Of a stretch of DNA of 64,000 nt, positions 22,190 to 34,661 are shown in pieces. A model generated the notes under the pieces. It was not told where the DNA came from. It saw nothing but the letters and a program-made list of their open reading frames with translations, and made no database searches. The position numbers and the translations under genes are program-made. Origin of the DNA: Chondrus crispus. Taxonomy: Eukaryota > Rhodophyta > Florideophyceae > Gigartinales > Gigartinaceae. Within the stretch, counting starts at the first letter, position 1; each line of letters starts with the position of its first letter. The stretch is taken from the NCBI RefSeq assembly GCF_000350225.1, contig NW_005179022.1, positions 1 through 64,000 of the forward strand, read 5' to 3'.

Positions 22190-22669
22190 TGTTGGTGAGC
22201 AAATGCAGAGGACCGTACAGTACCAACCAGAGGACATGGAACTCACTGGTCAGTTTAGCCGACAGTCATCAGACCGCGGGAAGGAAATTCGCAGCGCACT
22301 TTGAGGACAACGTCGTTCGAATTGTTGTTTGTTGTATGTCTCCGGACGCGTCTCTTGTCCACGACCGTTGGGGGTTGGGCCACGGGTCGAGACGAAACCG
22401 GGCGCAGGGCGGTGTAAGCAGCGGCTGTACTTAAGCGAGCGACAGACAGCACCCTAGGGCGCTAGCTAGCGTTTTACATACCTTTCCATACAGTTTCTGC
22501 ACTGCGTCGACAAGAAGTCGGCAGCGTGGGAGCTACGGAAGGTGGGCGCTCTATAACTAAACTCATTCCAAACAGATCTCCAGTTTCTGACCACCGTCCA
22601 CTTCAATTGATCCTCTCTCCAGCTTCGACCACCCAGTCCCGCAGTTCTAGTAGTTTTAGTACGACATCA
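22190..22669 (+). repeat. 3' LTR of the copia element
   Basis: 480 bp, TG...CA, followed by GGCTA. It is preceded by a purine run (ATGAAAAAAAAATCGGG) that would serve as polypurine tract. Confidence 0.92.
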
Positions 22670-22754
22670 GGCTAGGGCAAGTGAGCATTGATATCTTGAC
22701 GGCGCAAAAACAAAAAAGGGTTCATTTTGGGAGACTTTATTATTCCCATTTGGG

Positions 22755-24500
22755 TCAGTGTTTACTTGCTAGCAGCATCAAGGCACTCACTGCAACACCG
22801 CAACCGGCCGTCCTTTCATCATCTGACGCCCTCTTACTACTCTGAGCGCAAACAACGTTCACGTCAGCACGTTCAGCTCCACTTACAGATGCTGTATCAC
22901 CCAACATATTCTTGTTTTGGCAGTTTCGATGCAACTTCTTTTTCCGTTCTGCTCGCGCTTCCGCTTTCTGCTTCTTTTCTACAGCCTTACGTGCGATATT
23001 ATCCTCTTTTGAAATCGCTTTGCGATGAGCCTCTGCGCCAGCTTCAATCTCGGCATCCTTTCGACGCTGGAAAATATCCCCAACTGTCAAACACTGCGCA
23101 GGTGCTCCGACGCACAATGTTTTCCTGCTGGCAGACTTACTGTTGGCCACTGGACTAGGACGGATTCTCTGTAATATCGAAGATACAGTCTCGCGCTCTT
23201 TCAGGAATCTCGAGATGGCATCAGTGGCCACCGGGCGACTTCGTTCATGGCCAGGCACGGCTGCCAATTCCTTAATTGTTTCGCCATCGGCACGCCGTTG
23301 TTAAACACTCGTGATTGACGGGACTGGACTACAGTTTTTTGGCCGAATAGCTTTTTCCTTCGCGGCATGCAAATGATCCGGCTTTTTTGTTTAAACTTTT
23401 GCATGAAGCGGAAATCCATCGGCCAGAGGCTCTATTAAACGCTTGTCTCACCATATTGGGTGTCAATGCTGCGTGACTGGCTACAGCTAATTTTAGCTTG
23501 AAGCCCTTCGAGTGAACGGTAATTAGAGCCATGCAAAGCTATTTATCTCTGGTACAACACACCTCCTCTTGAAACTGTCTGTTAATGAAGTCATCGCAAG
23601 GCTGCAAAAAATGTGTTGCGATGGTGGGGAGGACCACGAGCTCAATATTACACGTTAGTGCTTCTTCGATCCACTCCACGCCATTACGAGACGAAGGCCG
23701 TCTAGAATCACCATAACAGGTTGTTGGGAAAGCACGAACTGACGAATGTAGCGATTTACATGCTGAATGAGAATAGGCATGGTGCGCATGTCTATTGACC
23801 CCTTTTCAGTGCATCGTAGAACAACATCCGCAGGCATCCAACCTGGCTGAGCCAACCAGTGGGGATAGCCATTTTGATTATGAAACGACTGTGACGGCAG
23901 TCGCTCAAGCCATTGCTGCATGATATATTTTCCTGCTGCAATAGCAAACAAAGGACTACACTTGCCAGATGCGGACGCAATTATTACAGCTGTGAGATGT
24001 TCCCAGATCCTTTTTTACAGGCAGTATAGCCACCATGGTGAGAATGGGACTCGCAAAACCTCTTGACACGCTGGCCAAACTCACCGTCGACGTGCGTTTC
24101 ATCTAAGTTCCAGACTTTGTCTGGGTTGTAAGAAATATCCGGGCGTTTTGTCTGGAATTTTTGAATGGCAGTCACAAACGTGTTTATATGTGCGAAACTT
24201 TCAGCTTTGATCTTGGCCGCCTCCTTGCTCTCCCCCTTTCGGTATGTCACATCTCTGTTTGGCGCTCTATAGGTTCTTATTGCGGTATTCGACGGAATTC
24301 CCTTTCCATATGGCTGCCTCTCATCCGCACATATGCGTCCTAAAGTTGCTTTCATTGTAGAGACATCAATTGAAAATTCCCTTTCAGCGGCATGAAGTAT
24401 ACGTTTATTTATCATTTCCGCTTCCGTTTGCGTGCATCGCGTTTTGCGACCAGCACGGTGTTGTGTTGGATGTAAAAGCCTTTGGACGGAGGCCATGTCT
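22755..24500 (-). pseudogene. decayed pogo-like transposase of the split transposon
   Basis: Minus-strand pieces in several frames match the transposase at 13813-15447 in order: an N-terminal half at 23984-24496 with SNTAIRTYRAPNRDVTYRKG and the first catalytic motif VWNLDETHVDGEFGQ; a middle piece at 23655-23951 with VILDG, the second Asp; a third motif near 23600 reading FLQPCDDFINRQF; and a basic tail at 22755-23267 with LTVGDIFQRRKD. At least four frameshifts or stops separate them, so no full protein can be made. It keeps all three catalytic Asp positions, unlike its neighbour. Confidence 0.75.
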
Positions 24501-25081
24501 TTTGAATGCAGGGCATTTTGGATTCTTTCTGCAGTTGTATTGGATAAATTGCACTTTTCTGCAACTTACCTGATTGGCCACCCTAAGCGGAAAAGAGCAA
24601 GGGCTGCTTCTCTGTTGCTCTTCGAGACTTCGTCCTGCGCTTTTCGCTTTTCGCTCAGCGACGCTTATCGCCGCATAGAGGGCCGCATGCTAGCGAGATA
24701 CGTTTTGCGGACTGAACCAGAGTATCGTGATCGGCTGCAGTACATTACAATATACCTTTACTGCTCTGTTCGGGCGGGAGTTTTGAATTTCCGATGAAAC
24801 ACATGTCAATTGGTAACGCTTGTACTCATATTATTGGCCATGTAGTTTTTTGGAGGCATTGGTGGTTGGCTCGAACTGAGATGTCCCAAATTGAGCCACG
24901 CCTCAAATTGAGCCCCTCTGGAGGGGTGCTCACCTCTATCAGGATCTGCTTCAGTCGAGCAATACCTGCGACAGCCCTGGTAAAATTGACGCCCTCTCCA
25001 TTCCCCGCACTGACTTGCAATCCATCACCATTTGATCCCTTATCAACCTCAGTATCGCCTATCAATAATGTTCAAGTTTCA

Positions 25082-26830
25082 GAGCACCAACTTCCAAAAC
25101 ATGCCCGCACAAAATTCACTTCAAATGAGAAATTTGAAGCCGGACGTTTGCTCAAACTCATTCATTCAGCTGAGCATATCATGAGGAATTATCTGTGTCA
25201 GGGCGAACTGTAACCAACATATCGTGTAACATTGAAGTAATTTTTAGGAAAGCGCAGACAGCGAACGTGTCGATGCATGCCAAGACGATGAGGTCTGCGC
25301 AACTTCCCCAGCTCGAAACACAAAGTATGCACTTCATATCGCTCGCTCGCTCTGCCAAGATGCCTGTCACGTATGCCATAATCTCAGCCAAATCATTATG
25401 CTTGAAAGACTAACTTGTCAAGTAAGACATTTATGTTGACGAAGCAAGTATGCTTGAAACGATTTCAGCTTCTCGGGGATGGATGGATAAACTCTTAAAG
25501 CGCCATTATTTACGTTCGGTAGTCTTCCATGGAAAAGCTGGAAGTGTTGATGTGTCTGGTGTTGCTGCTGGTATTGTAGCCTTGCGGGAAAAGCTTCGCA
25601 AGTATGAACCATCGAATATATATAATGTTGACAATACGGGATTGTTTTTTAACTTCTTCCTCGCATAAACTATATTTGTACGCATGAGCATAAGAAGTAT
25701 GTACGTGGAACGAAAGCAATGAAGGCCAACGATCGTATCACTGCCTACGTGGGTACGAACGCAAATGGAACATGTAAGTTTCGGGTGGAAATTATTGGAA
25801 AGCCAATGAATCCGAGATACGTTAGGCTTGGGAGACCACCGGTTCCGTATTTTGGTCAGCGCAACGCATTTTTCGGCTTAGTGTCATTCAAGAAATGCAT
25901 TCATAATTTGTTTATACACTTTGTGCGAAGCAAAAAGTCCAAGCCCGTTGTTCTCCTGATGAATAACTGTAGTCTTCACGGGACATATACCGTGGACCAC
26001 ACGGGACAGATACAGATAATTACATTACCTTCTAACTGCACTGCTGTTCATCAGCCTATGGACTTTGGAATAATTGCGTCATGGAAGAGCAATTGTAAGC
26101 ATTGCATTCTGAGGAGAATCATTATTGACATAGAGCATCGATCTGAGAAGCGAGGGACAAATAAGGTGAAAAAGAGGGGCACGAGAGGTATTGGAGAAGG
26201 GTATGATCCACACATGCTCGATGTCGCGGAGATGGCTTTTGACGCGTGGAGGGAGGTCCCACAGCAAACGATTGTTCGGTGTTGGATTAAAGCAGACATA
26301 TTTACGTTGGAACTGCAGGCCAGAATGGCTGCGACACACTGGAAAATGCGCAGCGGTCGGCTGGAAATTGAAAAATGCATGTTGGATGACATCATTTCAA
26401 TGATGAGATGTCTATCCATAAATACTTGTGAAACGGATCCGTTAGAGAGATACAGAGAAGAGGGATTGACCAGTGGCTCAGTTGAGGAGTGAATTGAGGT
26501 GGAGACACAGAGTACTATGCGTTACTGAACTTTAAATGATGCCACAGATGATTCAGTAGCGCTGGATGGCACCCTTTACAATACCTAATCGAACTGCAGC
26601 GAGCGACGATGATGGCGATTCAAATGACCCGAGGGTGATACTACCGGTCCCAAAATTCGTTGAAACTATCCGACATTTTTATCAACTTAAAATCCCTAGC
26701 GCATAAGTGCAATGTATCGGAAGCGGCTATGCAGTTGAGGAAATCCAAACAGGCCTTTATCTCTGCCCGGGCCCATGCCAAGAAACATGACACACGACAA
26801 GCGCTCACAGATGACTTCTTTAAGATGTAA
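25082..26830 (+). pseudogene. decayed Tigger/pogo transposase
   Basis: The order is that of the CENP-B/Tigger family. An N-terminal DNA-binding part lies at about 25085-25410 (TKFTSNEKFEAGRLLKLIHS, then LETQSMHFISLARSAKMPVT). The second DNA-binding helix and the first catalytic motif follow at 25450-25668 (GWMDKLLKRHYLRSV ... YNVDNTGLFF, where Asp is kept but the usual Glu is Asn). The core is at 25719-26492, with VVLLMNNCSLHG (second Asp changed to Asn) and AVHQPMDFGIIASWK (third Asp kept). The C-terminal end is TRQALTDDFFKM, a typical Tigger tail, ending at the TAA at 26828-26830. Several stops and shifts plus the Asp-to-Asn change make it inactive. It belongs to the split element 12882-26972. 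Confidence 0.75.
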
Positions 26831-27119
26831 ATGTGTTGCGGTTCAGCAGTGCTAATGGATTGTGTGTTGTTCCTAAATATATTTATATGAGCCTCCGTTA
26901 TATAGTGCCATCTCTCGAATAGTGCCATAGCTAGAGGTATGTCACTCTATAGCACTTTTATCGTAGGAGGCACTGCATCACAATCTGAGGTTGCATGAAC
27001 AAAAATATTTCTTCAGGATCACGCGGCATCTCCTCATCAGATGTCCTATCCACTTTACATTTCAACGAGTACATTTCAATCTATTGCTTTTCCAAGTTTG
27101 TGTCAACATCGTAATTTCG

Positions 27120-27450
27120 TGTCAGCCAAAAATGCGACCATGATATTAACTTGAGAACATGAGTTGGGATTCGAATATGAATCTTCAATACTCCTCTCTC
27201 TCTTCTTTTCCTTCAACCTGTAAACACTGTTTAAAACTCAAGGTTCCGAGATACTGTTCTGGCAGAACAGTATCTCGGAACCTTGAGTTTTTAAGTGATA
27301 TAGTTATTTCTCCATAGAAGAGAGCTGGTTGTAGAGCTTTCCTGAGAGGGTTGTTGTCCTTGGTTAGAGAATCAGCAAGATTGACTTTTCCAGGGATCCC
27401 AAAAAATAGTTTCACTTTGAACGTTTCAAACTCATATCTGATCACATTGA
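27120..27450 (-). pseudogene. copia RNase H remnant
   Basis: A minus-strand stretch with the copia RNase H tail wording VNLADSLTKDNNPLRKAL. It is a short fossil fragment lying just outside the LTR-bounded copia element that follows. Confidence 0.6.
27233..27291. repeat. perfect 29-bp inverted repeat with one-base spacer
   Basis: The left arm 27233-27261 ends GGTTCCGAGATACTGTTCTG, the spacer is one G at 27262, and the right arm 27263-27291 begins CAGAACAGTATCTCGGAACC. All 29 pairs match. It overlaps the copia remnant. Confidence 0.9.
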
Positions 27451-30400
27451 AATCAGCTTGAATGCATCTATCAATAGAATCCCAGCATTTGGAAGAGTCT
27501 CAAATAAATCATTGAAGTGGACACCAAAAAACATATCAATATGTATCCCGAAACGAACTTGATAAGCTTTAACTAGAGCCTCGGCTTCATCAATTGCTTC
27601 AGCACCAGCGAGTATTTAAGCTGCTCCGATATATCTAACTGCTCTTGTGGATTTGTGAGGAGTTCATGAAGAGTGTGAATGTGTGAACACGGGGCCCGAT
27701 GACCTTCTCACCTTACTCATCGTCGCGTTGTTATGTATATAATTTCAAATGACAGGCTGTCCTGTGCGGTCAGACACCGACAAAGTGCATTGGTGAATTG
27801 CGTTTGCGGCCAGAGAGTCACCAGGTTCACCAATGGACTTTGTGAGATGTTACTTGTAGCAGTTTAGTGAGGTGGTTGTGGTGTTGAGGTTCGTTTATCT
27901 TGGTGAATAAGTCTGCGGAATTTTCCGTAGTGGGTATGTGCTTGAACTTTATGTTTCACTTCTTGATATGTTCATGGATGTGGTGGTGCTTGATGTCTAC
28001 GGACTTCCTACGCTTCCTCGGTGCAACATTTTTTGGCTAAACTGATTGCTGCTTGGTTGTCGACCACCAACGGCGTTGGATTCGTTTCTGGTTGTTCGGT
28101 ATCGTCACTCATGCGTCATATCCATTGCTTCTGCTGTGTAGCTCGTGATGCAGCAAGGTATTACGTTTCGCATGTCGATATTGCTACTGTGGACTGTCTT
28201 GACGATGTCCAGCTGATTGTCTCCTTGTACAGTGTGTGTAATATGCCTGTTTTCGATTTTCGATCGTGGCCATTTGCGTATTGTGAGGTACTGTACGTAC
28301 ATAGTGCGTTGTCGCTGGGATGTTTGGCATGAGTGTTTGTTATGTCGGGTGTACGCGTGCCCTGTACATATCGAAGGAACCTTTTGAGGTCGTTTTGGTG
28401 GACTGCAGTGGGTTTGCGCAATACGCTTGCCACTTTGCTTACAGCTGTATGGATGTCTCCTCTTGTGCTGTCCGCGATGTATCTGAGGTCTCCCATCGTT
28501 TGACGAAATTCAGTTTCTTCTTGCGGGGGCAATTGCATTTCATTCATGGCTTCATCGCAGGGACCTTCGCATGGTAGTTGGTTTCCCTTAACTTGCATTC
28601 TTGCAGTCTTGTCTTGCTTATTATCGTTTCCATTGCTGGGGTTTGTGCGAAGTGCATTTTTTTCGTTCTTTCTTTTGATCGTCCAGTTGAGATGCTGTTG
28701 AGAGAATCCTAGTCGTTTAGTTTCGTATTTTTGTTGCACTTAGTTGAAGAGTTTGTCCATCAGTTTCTTACTTTGGCTATGACTAGGAATTCTTCCATGC
28801 TGATGGCGGTGATGACTGTGCCTTGCGCGTTGTGTATGTGCAATATGCTGGGGTATGCATCTGCTTGCTAATATTTGTGCTTTTTGAGGTTTTCGAATAG
28901 TCCGTCGAAGTAAATTCTGGATGCTGTTCGTGTGGCATATATATTTTCGAGCAGACGTCGTGCTTTGTACTGATGTTTGAAGGTGCCGTCGAATTTCGGG
29001 TGTTGTTTGATGTATACAATTTCTTGGGGGGTTTATTGTCCATGTTGGTATGCGGATGTTATGTCGAAGTGTTCTGCCTCCCACTGCCTTGCCGCTGCGA
29101 TGAACAGTAGTACTCGGACGGAAGTCTTTTGGGCCATATATGTTTTGGTTTGCTCTCCGTCGTGGCGTACACCTTGTTGCATACGGTCGGTTCCTGCTGA
29201 GTATCGAGCTTCGCGTTCTAAGATTTGCCCTTGTGTTAAAAGTTTGTATCAGAATGTCATTTTCAGTGGTATGAGGCGTTCGCGTGGCGGGATTTTGTTG
29301 TCCGGTACCCATTGTATTGTTTGGTTTTGGTCTAGTTTGTTTAGTTCCTCGTAGTGCGCTTTTGCCCATTGTTCATCGTCTGAATATGTGTTGGCCTGTG
29401 CGTGTGTTGTGAGATCTGGTGTTCGTCTGTCAATTGTTGCGCAGCGGGTCTGTGCACTGAATGCACCCATGGTTTGGTGACATGAGTCCTTGTGTCTGGT
29501 GTATGGTCGAAAGTCCTTGGTTCGTACTATTCTGTACCTTATGGTATTGATCTCCTGCAATGCGATTGTGTTGTTGTCAATGCAGTGCATGTATCGTACG
29601 GGTGGGCCAAGTGTCTTTTTGGGTGGCAATAGCAAGATTGATCCAAGTTCTCCGAATGCGAGGACGCGTGCGGTCTTCATTTGTTTGCCGTTCCACATCG
29701 TGTATGGGGGCATTTTTGTTGCAGAGGGGGGTACTTGGTTGTATTTGAACGCTGCATCTTCTACGGAGTTCTCCCAATACTGTGGTGGTAGTATTGCGTG
29801 ACGTAGATCGGCTCTCGCCGCGTTCATTAGTGCTTGGTTAATCCTTTCTGCTAATGCGTTTTCTTGTGGCTGGCGTGGTGTGTTGCTTTTGTGAGTGATT
29901 CCGTATTCTGCATATCTTCAAGGCCGTTTCGGAGTTGAATTCTAACCCATTTTCAGTGCGGTAATGCTGTGGGGTTATGTTTGCATTGTGTAGTTTGCTC
30001 ATGTGTTGTTGCATGATAAGGTCGGCCTCTATTCTGTCTTTAAGAAAGTATGTCATGACATATCTTGGTCCTGCGTCTGCATAGGTGAGGAAATGTGAGT
30101 GACCGTGTGCGGATATTGGTTTGATTGGTCCGCATGTGTCTGAGCTTATTTATTTTCCCGTGTCGCAGTTGTGTGTGGCTTTACGGTGTAGTGCGGGACG
30201 TTCTTTTGCTGTGTCGAAGGCTGTGCATGTGAGGCTTGTTGTGGCTTCCGCGAGGTGTTTTGTCATGGTTGGGACACATCCCTCTCTTGATATTTGTTGG
30301 ATTGCTCTTGTTGGGGAGTGTTTCAGTTTGAGATGCCATTCCCTTGCTTTCTTTTGTCGTGTGGTCGATTTGGTGTTCGGTTAGGGAACTTGATTGTGTA

Positions 30401-31577
30401 AGGTTTTGATGGGGTTTTTGCTTCCTGGGTTCCACGACCTGTGGTGTACGTAGTGTGACCTTCGTTGGTGGTGATTTATTGCGCCGTGTGCTCATTGTGT
30501 TTGGATAACTGTATGGCTGCGTTCGGATAATGTAAGCTTTGCTCATGTTTTTATCTGTCCATGTGTATGCTTGGTGTTTCTCGTTCAAGGGTACTTTTCG
30601 CAGTATTTTGTTTAGACCTTGCCTTTTGCAATATATAATTGCTTGTCTGGCTGTGAATACGACACGGCTGTGGAGTCTTACTTTGCCGTGAACGGATATG
30701 AGGTTGGGTCTTATGTTGGAGTTCGCGACTGCGGGGATCTCCAGCGGTACATTTCTATTCATAAAAATCGTCGTCTGTCTGTTGTGTGTGCATCTAGATC
30801 GTGTGATAGTGGCTGTTTGTGTGTGAATGGTTGCACGCGTTTTGCTCATTTGCCTGGTGGGTTGTCAGAGGTGGCTTGGTTGCGCGCCGGAATCCAAGAT
30901 GAACGTACAGGGATCGTATGTGGCGTCGCTATCGTTGTGTTCTTATGTGCTTTGCTCCACAGGTGTGGCTTAGTGTGTGTTGGCTGTGTCATACGCTGCT
31001 CGGGCTTTTTGTCTTCACCTTCATTTGTGTTGTTGTTGGGGTGATTGGGGTGTCGGCAACCCCATATCCGTATTTTGCGTATGCATGATTCCGATTCGCT
31101 GGTGGTATCTGCATGGCTTCCCATTGAGTGGGATTAACTGCGTTCTTCTGGGATACCGACGTGTTTATCTCGGTTTCAAGAGGATTTGTGTGGATTGTGC
31201 CCCTATTTGTTGTTGTGCTGATGTTTGTTGATATCCTGTTATTCGGCTGTATTTGTGCATGAATTCCTCGATTCTGGCTGGGTCCATTGCCAGAAGTTGC
31301 ATACCATTGGGTGCTGTGCCTGGGTTGTGTCTGCCGTCGATCATGTATGTGACCGCGGTTCGTGGATCTTGAAAGTCCGGGTATTGAGAAGCGATCATTT
31401 CTGCGCGTAGTTCTTCGTGCATCATTACGTATTTTTACAGCGTCCTATTGGGCTTGAAGTGGGCTTGTTTTGCTTGTTGTTTGAGATATTTTTGATAATA
31501 GGCGTTGTGGCGTGTAGGTGTGATTATGGCCTGGAGTAGATCGTATGGAGTTAGGTTGCTCGTTGCTGTGTGTATCA

Positions 31578-31677
31578 NNNNNNNNNNNNNNNNNNNNNNN
31601 NNNNNNNNNNNNNNNNNNNNNNNNNNNNNNNNNNNNNNNNNNNNNNNNNNNNNNNNNNNNNNNNNNNNNNNNNNNNN
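31578..31677. other. assembly gap (100 N)
   Basis: Exactly 100 unknown bases, a standard placeholder of unknown true length. Confidence 0.99.
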
Positions 31678-31765
31678 CGAGGCGTAGATCGAGCTAGCGC
31701 GTACTCGGGTCCCCGACCGTTACCCGCTCTACCACTGCTACCCCAACGAGCAACCTAACTCCTCG
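31678..31765 (-). repeat. fragment of the hairpin-rich solo-LTR family next to the gap
   Basis: CGAGGCGTAGATCGA and CCCGCTCTACCACTGCTACC match, in reverse, the stretch at about 44885-44955 of the solo LTR 44777-45381. The fragment stops at the gap. Confidence 0.65.
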
Positions 31766-32284
31766 ATTCCTCGAGGAATAATTCCTTTGGGATGCTGAGT
31801 ATGATGTTGCCAAGTAGTGCATGTTTGGCCTTTAGGAACTGAAGTTGTTCTTCTTCTGCCATCGGAGGCTGGGGTTGCCCTCTTGGTGCTGGAGGGTGTC
31901 GCCTGTATTAGCGGCTGATCATAATACTACTATTCATGGGCCATAGTTGTCGAGGTTGGGAGTGGGTACGTCGGTCCTTCTTTCCATGTTGTTTGTTGCT
32001 TGAGTGGGGGTTGGAAGTATGTATATGAGGTGATCGGTTGTGTGTTATCGGTTTCATTACCTTTCCCTACTCCGAGAGAGGGATCTAATTGTGTTGGTCG
32101 AGGGCGTTGTGGGTTTTCTATGGGGCATCTGCGCTGGGTTTGCGTAGGGAGCCTACGCTATAGGCTACTGGTTAGTAACCAGTGTGTGCGCGGGGTCGGA
32201 TGACATCCTCACCTTTACTCGTCGTCGCGTTATTTCATATATATTCTCTCTAATGACAGGCTGTCCTGGGCGGTCAGACATGAA

Positions 32285-33157
32285 AGATCGACCCATCTTA
32301 AAATCACCAACCAGAAGTGCAGCAACTAATTCGAGCTGACCATGACCATCTGTACGATTCGTGTCTGAAAATATGAAAAGAGAAAGTCTGTAATGTGTTT
32401 CATATGTCGGTCTCTTGAATGCAACAGTGCTCCCAAATTTCAGAAAGGACCAGATTTTGTTAATCTGTAATATAAGATCATCAACAAATGCAGAAAGGGG
32501 GTTTCTGTTATAACGTACCTGCATATAAAATGCTCAGAAAGGAGATGCATCTGTGCCAACCCATGCAATAGAACAGTTCAAGTGCCCCAAAATAATGCAG
32601 TTCAACGACATTGAGTATGCAAAGCTTTTCATCTGCTTTTATAGTGATAAATTAGACAGTATCTTGAGTGATCTGCAATCCATAAAACAGAAACGATCCT
32701 GGACCATAGACAACAGCGTTTCAATAATAAATGCAACTTCAGAAACATTTTCCTCCAGCCAGCGAACAATGTGTCATCAACATTGTTCACTGCTACCGTT
32801 AGCAGGGATCCACTTCAATATTTCATATCATATAGTTGCGAAACATATATCACCTGCTTGAAACCACTTGAAGTTGAAATGAATCAATATGAGCTTGCAA
32901 TTTTACATTGGCATTACCTCCTTCAACTTCGTCTCATCAGCCGTCCTTAGATTCCCTTTGCCTCGAGTAACTACCAGTAAAGGAGCGGACGACGCCGAAA
33001 TGCATCAGGTCTCATGTCTTGATTGGCTGTTCATCCGCCATCGGGACAGTGCATTGCAAGGTTATGTCGTCCCATGCTGGTTGTCGATGGTGTTCAACAG
33101 ATGTAGGCCGCAAGGCGTTGCTAGAGGTACACACAGTCGGGCCACAGATGGAAAACA
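32285..33157. other. no gene seen
   Basis: AT-rich sequence with only short open frames and no recognised motif. Confidence 0.4.
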
Positions 33158-33600
33158 TCAGCATTTTCGCAAGTATTTGCGCTCGATGACGTACTGTAGA
33201 ATGCCGTGCGAGACTTTATGAGTTCTCATGAACTTCACTAAGGATACATTTGGAACCAACTTGGTCATGCAGTCCGCACAATTATCAGCAGAGCAAATTT
33301 CTGCCAAACTTTCAATGCTGTGCAAGTGATATTCTTCCCGGACAGATGCCATATCAACCATCAGGCGTGTTTCTGTAGTCATTTCGGTATGTGTCAGTGC
33401 CGTGGACAACTGATGTGAGTCCGTGACCATGAGAGTGGAATGCGTTGTCCCAGCATTGTCTGGATGCCATGCCTTACTATGCATGCATCGTAGACTCCTA
33501 AAACCAATTCCACTATCGCGGCAGCAGTATCTACTTGTGTAATGCATTCGCTTCTACATGAAGCAAAGTGAAAAAACCAGTTCGACAAGTGGGTTGGGGA

Positions 33601-34661
33601 TGTAGTGCAATATGCTGCATGGGAGAGCAGGATCTAGGATACTGTATTCCGTGTTTGAGAGACACACATGTGAATAATTGAACAGAATTACTTTAAATAA
33701 TTATTTTTAGTTTATTTAGTGACCATTAATTAGTTGACAGTAGATCAGATTTAGGATGTCAAGCTCAGAGGTACTGTGACGGCTCCGGCAGGGTGATTTA
33801 TAACTCGGACCGTTGACCGAAGAGTCAGTAAAGTCAACCCGAGTTGCTGGACTTAAATCTCGCCTTGGTCAAAGTCCGTCTTTACCAAGACGCTCCCTTC
33901 TTCCACAGATCACTAGATCCCTTATTGCTCGGGGCCCCTTTTCAATTTCTTTTTACGTTAATTTTTTATCCTTTGATTCACCCATTCTTCTTTACGTTGG
34001 TGCCACTTTGTTAGGTTGTAATCTACATTGTGTTAACATAACCCATCGAAGCGTCGTGTTGATGCACTGTTTGTGTTTTTCTGTGTTGATTCCATCGGAC
34101 TTTGAATGCAACCGATCTCTCCTTGGTGTTTTGGCTATTGACGAACACGTACGTGTAGCTCTGCTACTGTGTCCTCTCCCGACGAAGTTCGTTCCGAAGT
34201 CTCCGCCGAGGACCTTGCCGAGTGAGCAGGATAGAATTTAGTTCCATCGGGTCCTGGTTGTGGCCGACCCGGTGTAAGTGTTTCAGCCATCCGGCAACAC
34301 GGAGCTGTAGCACTGTTACCGTTCTTTCCACCCGACGGAGCTCTTTGCGACGCCTCCGACTAAGGAGCAAAAGGCGCTCTAAGAGCATTGGATTTACGAC
34401 CCAGCGGGCCTGGTGTATCTGGACACCCCCTCGCACTCGTCTAGCAACCTGTTTTCACAAGAATCTACCACTCATTGATCCCGGGCCGGGATTCTTCCTC
34501 CGCCCCCTTTTCGGATCCGACATACTGCGGGCTGCAAACCCGCTTTAAGAGAAAGGGAGCTCCGAACGCTCCGTAGCACTGTCCCGTCGGTTGTTCTTGT
34601 GGGTTGGGGCTGTATTGTGCCGTCGGACCCCAGTCACTGCCTGTAAGGGGCATTTCACTAT
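33601..34661 (-). repeat. solo LTR (same family as 39635-40721), inserted in a copia fossil
   Basis: The edge at 33601 reads TGTAGTGCAATATG, matching the inverted right edge of 39635-40721. Internal landmarks shared in reverse include CCCGAGCAATAAGGGAT, CAACTCGGGTTGACTTTACT and GGAGCGTTC/GAACGCTCC. The other edge near 34661 (CATTTCACTATA) is diverged, and no clean target duplication remains. Confidence 0.7.

Larger units (their letters stand above)
15815..22669 (+). mobile_element. Ty1/copia element with two LTRs and target duplication, broken
   Basis: Identical-length LTRs of 480 bp at 15815-16294 and 22190-22669 start TGTTGGTGAGCAAATGCAGA and end CGACATCA. They differ at about a dozen positions (roughly 2.5 per cent), so the insertion is fairly young. 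The 5-bp duplication GGCTA is present at 15810-15814 and 22670-22674. Parts in order: a gag region (about 16340-17800) ending in a CCHC zinc knuckle, an aspartic protease (DTGAS, about 18180), integrase (about 18570-19500), copia-type reverse transcriptase (about 19750-20600) and RNase H (about 20700-21250). This order of integrase before reverse transcriptase defines copia. A solo LTR of another family sits between the RNase H part and the 3' LTR. The internal part is broken, with about six breaks. Confidence 0.93.
15650..24926 (-). mobile_element. pogo-like DNA transposon, decayed and split by a copia element
   Basis: The left end is CCCCTCTAAAAGGGTTCAAT (from 15650) with TA before it. The right end, read inward from 24926, is CCCCTCCAGAGGGGCTCAAT and then a second subterminal TGGCTCAATTTGGGAC. 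The right flank is TG rather than TA. The copia element 15815-22669 lies 165 bp inside the left end, so the element's own sequence is 15650-15814 plus 22675-24926, about 2.4 kb. It abuts the transposon ending at 15644, three bases away. Confidence 0.75.
12882..26972 (+). mobile_element. old Tigger-like DNA transposon, split by later insertions
   Basis: The left end reads AGTAGTGCCTCCCTCTATAT near 12881 and continues AGTGCTATGC. The right end, read inward from about 26972, is CAGTGCCTCCTACGATAAAA followed by GTGCTATAG. These resemble the CAGTAGARCCTC type of Tigger ends. Further GTGCCAT words occur inside the right end (26897, 26922). The left piece is only 12882-13009; the right piece is 24927-26972 and contains the transposase remnant at 25082-26830. 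Between them lie the elements at 13012-15644 and 15650-24926. The right flanking dinucleotide does not match TA cleanly, so the borders are good to a few bases. Confidence 0.6.
27680..32280 (-). mobile_element. Ty1/copia element with very short LTRs, old and heavily broken
   Basis: Direct repeats of 97 bp (27680-27776) and 98 bp (32183-32280) begin TGTGTG and end GCGGTCAGACA, with TGAA outside both ends (27676-27679, 32281-32284). The two LTRs differ at roughly 15-20 per cent of positions, so the insertion is old. On the minus strand the parts run from gag (about 31165-31430) through a protease/pre-integrase region (about 30180-31130) and integrase (about 29250-30060) to reverse transcriptase and RNase H (about 28160-29370, with FRQTMGDLRYIADSTRGDI). 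The coding strand is strikingly A/C-rich. The first assembly gap and a fragment of another LTR family lie inside. More than eight breaks are apparent. Confidence 0.8.
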
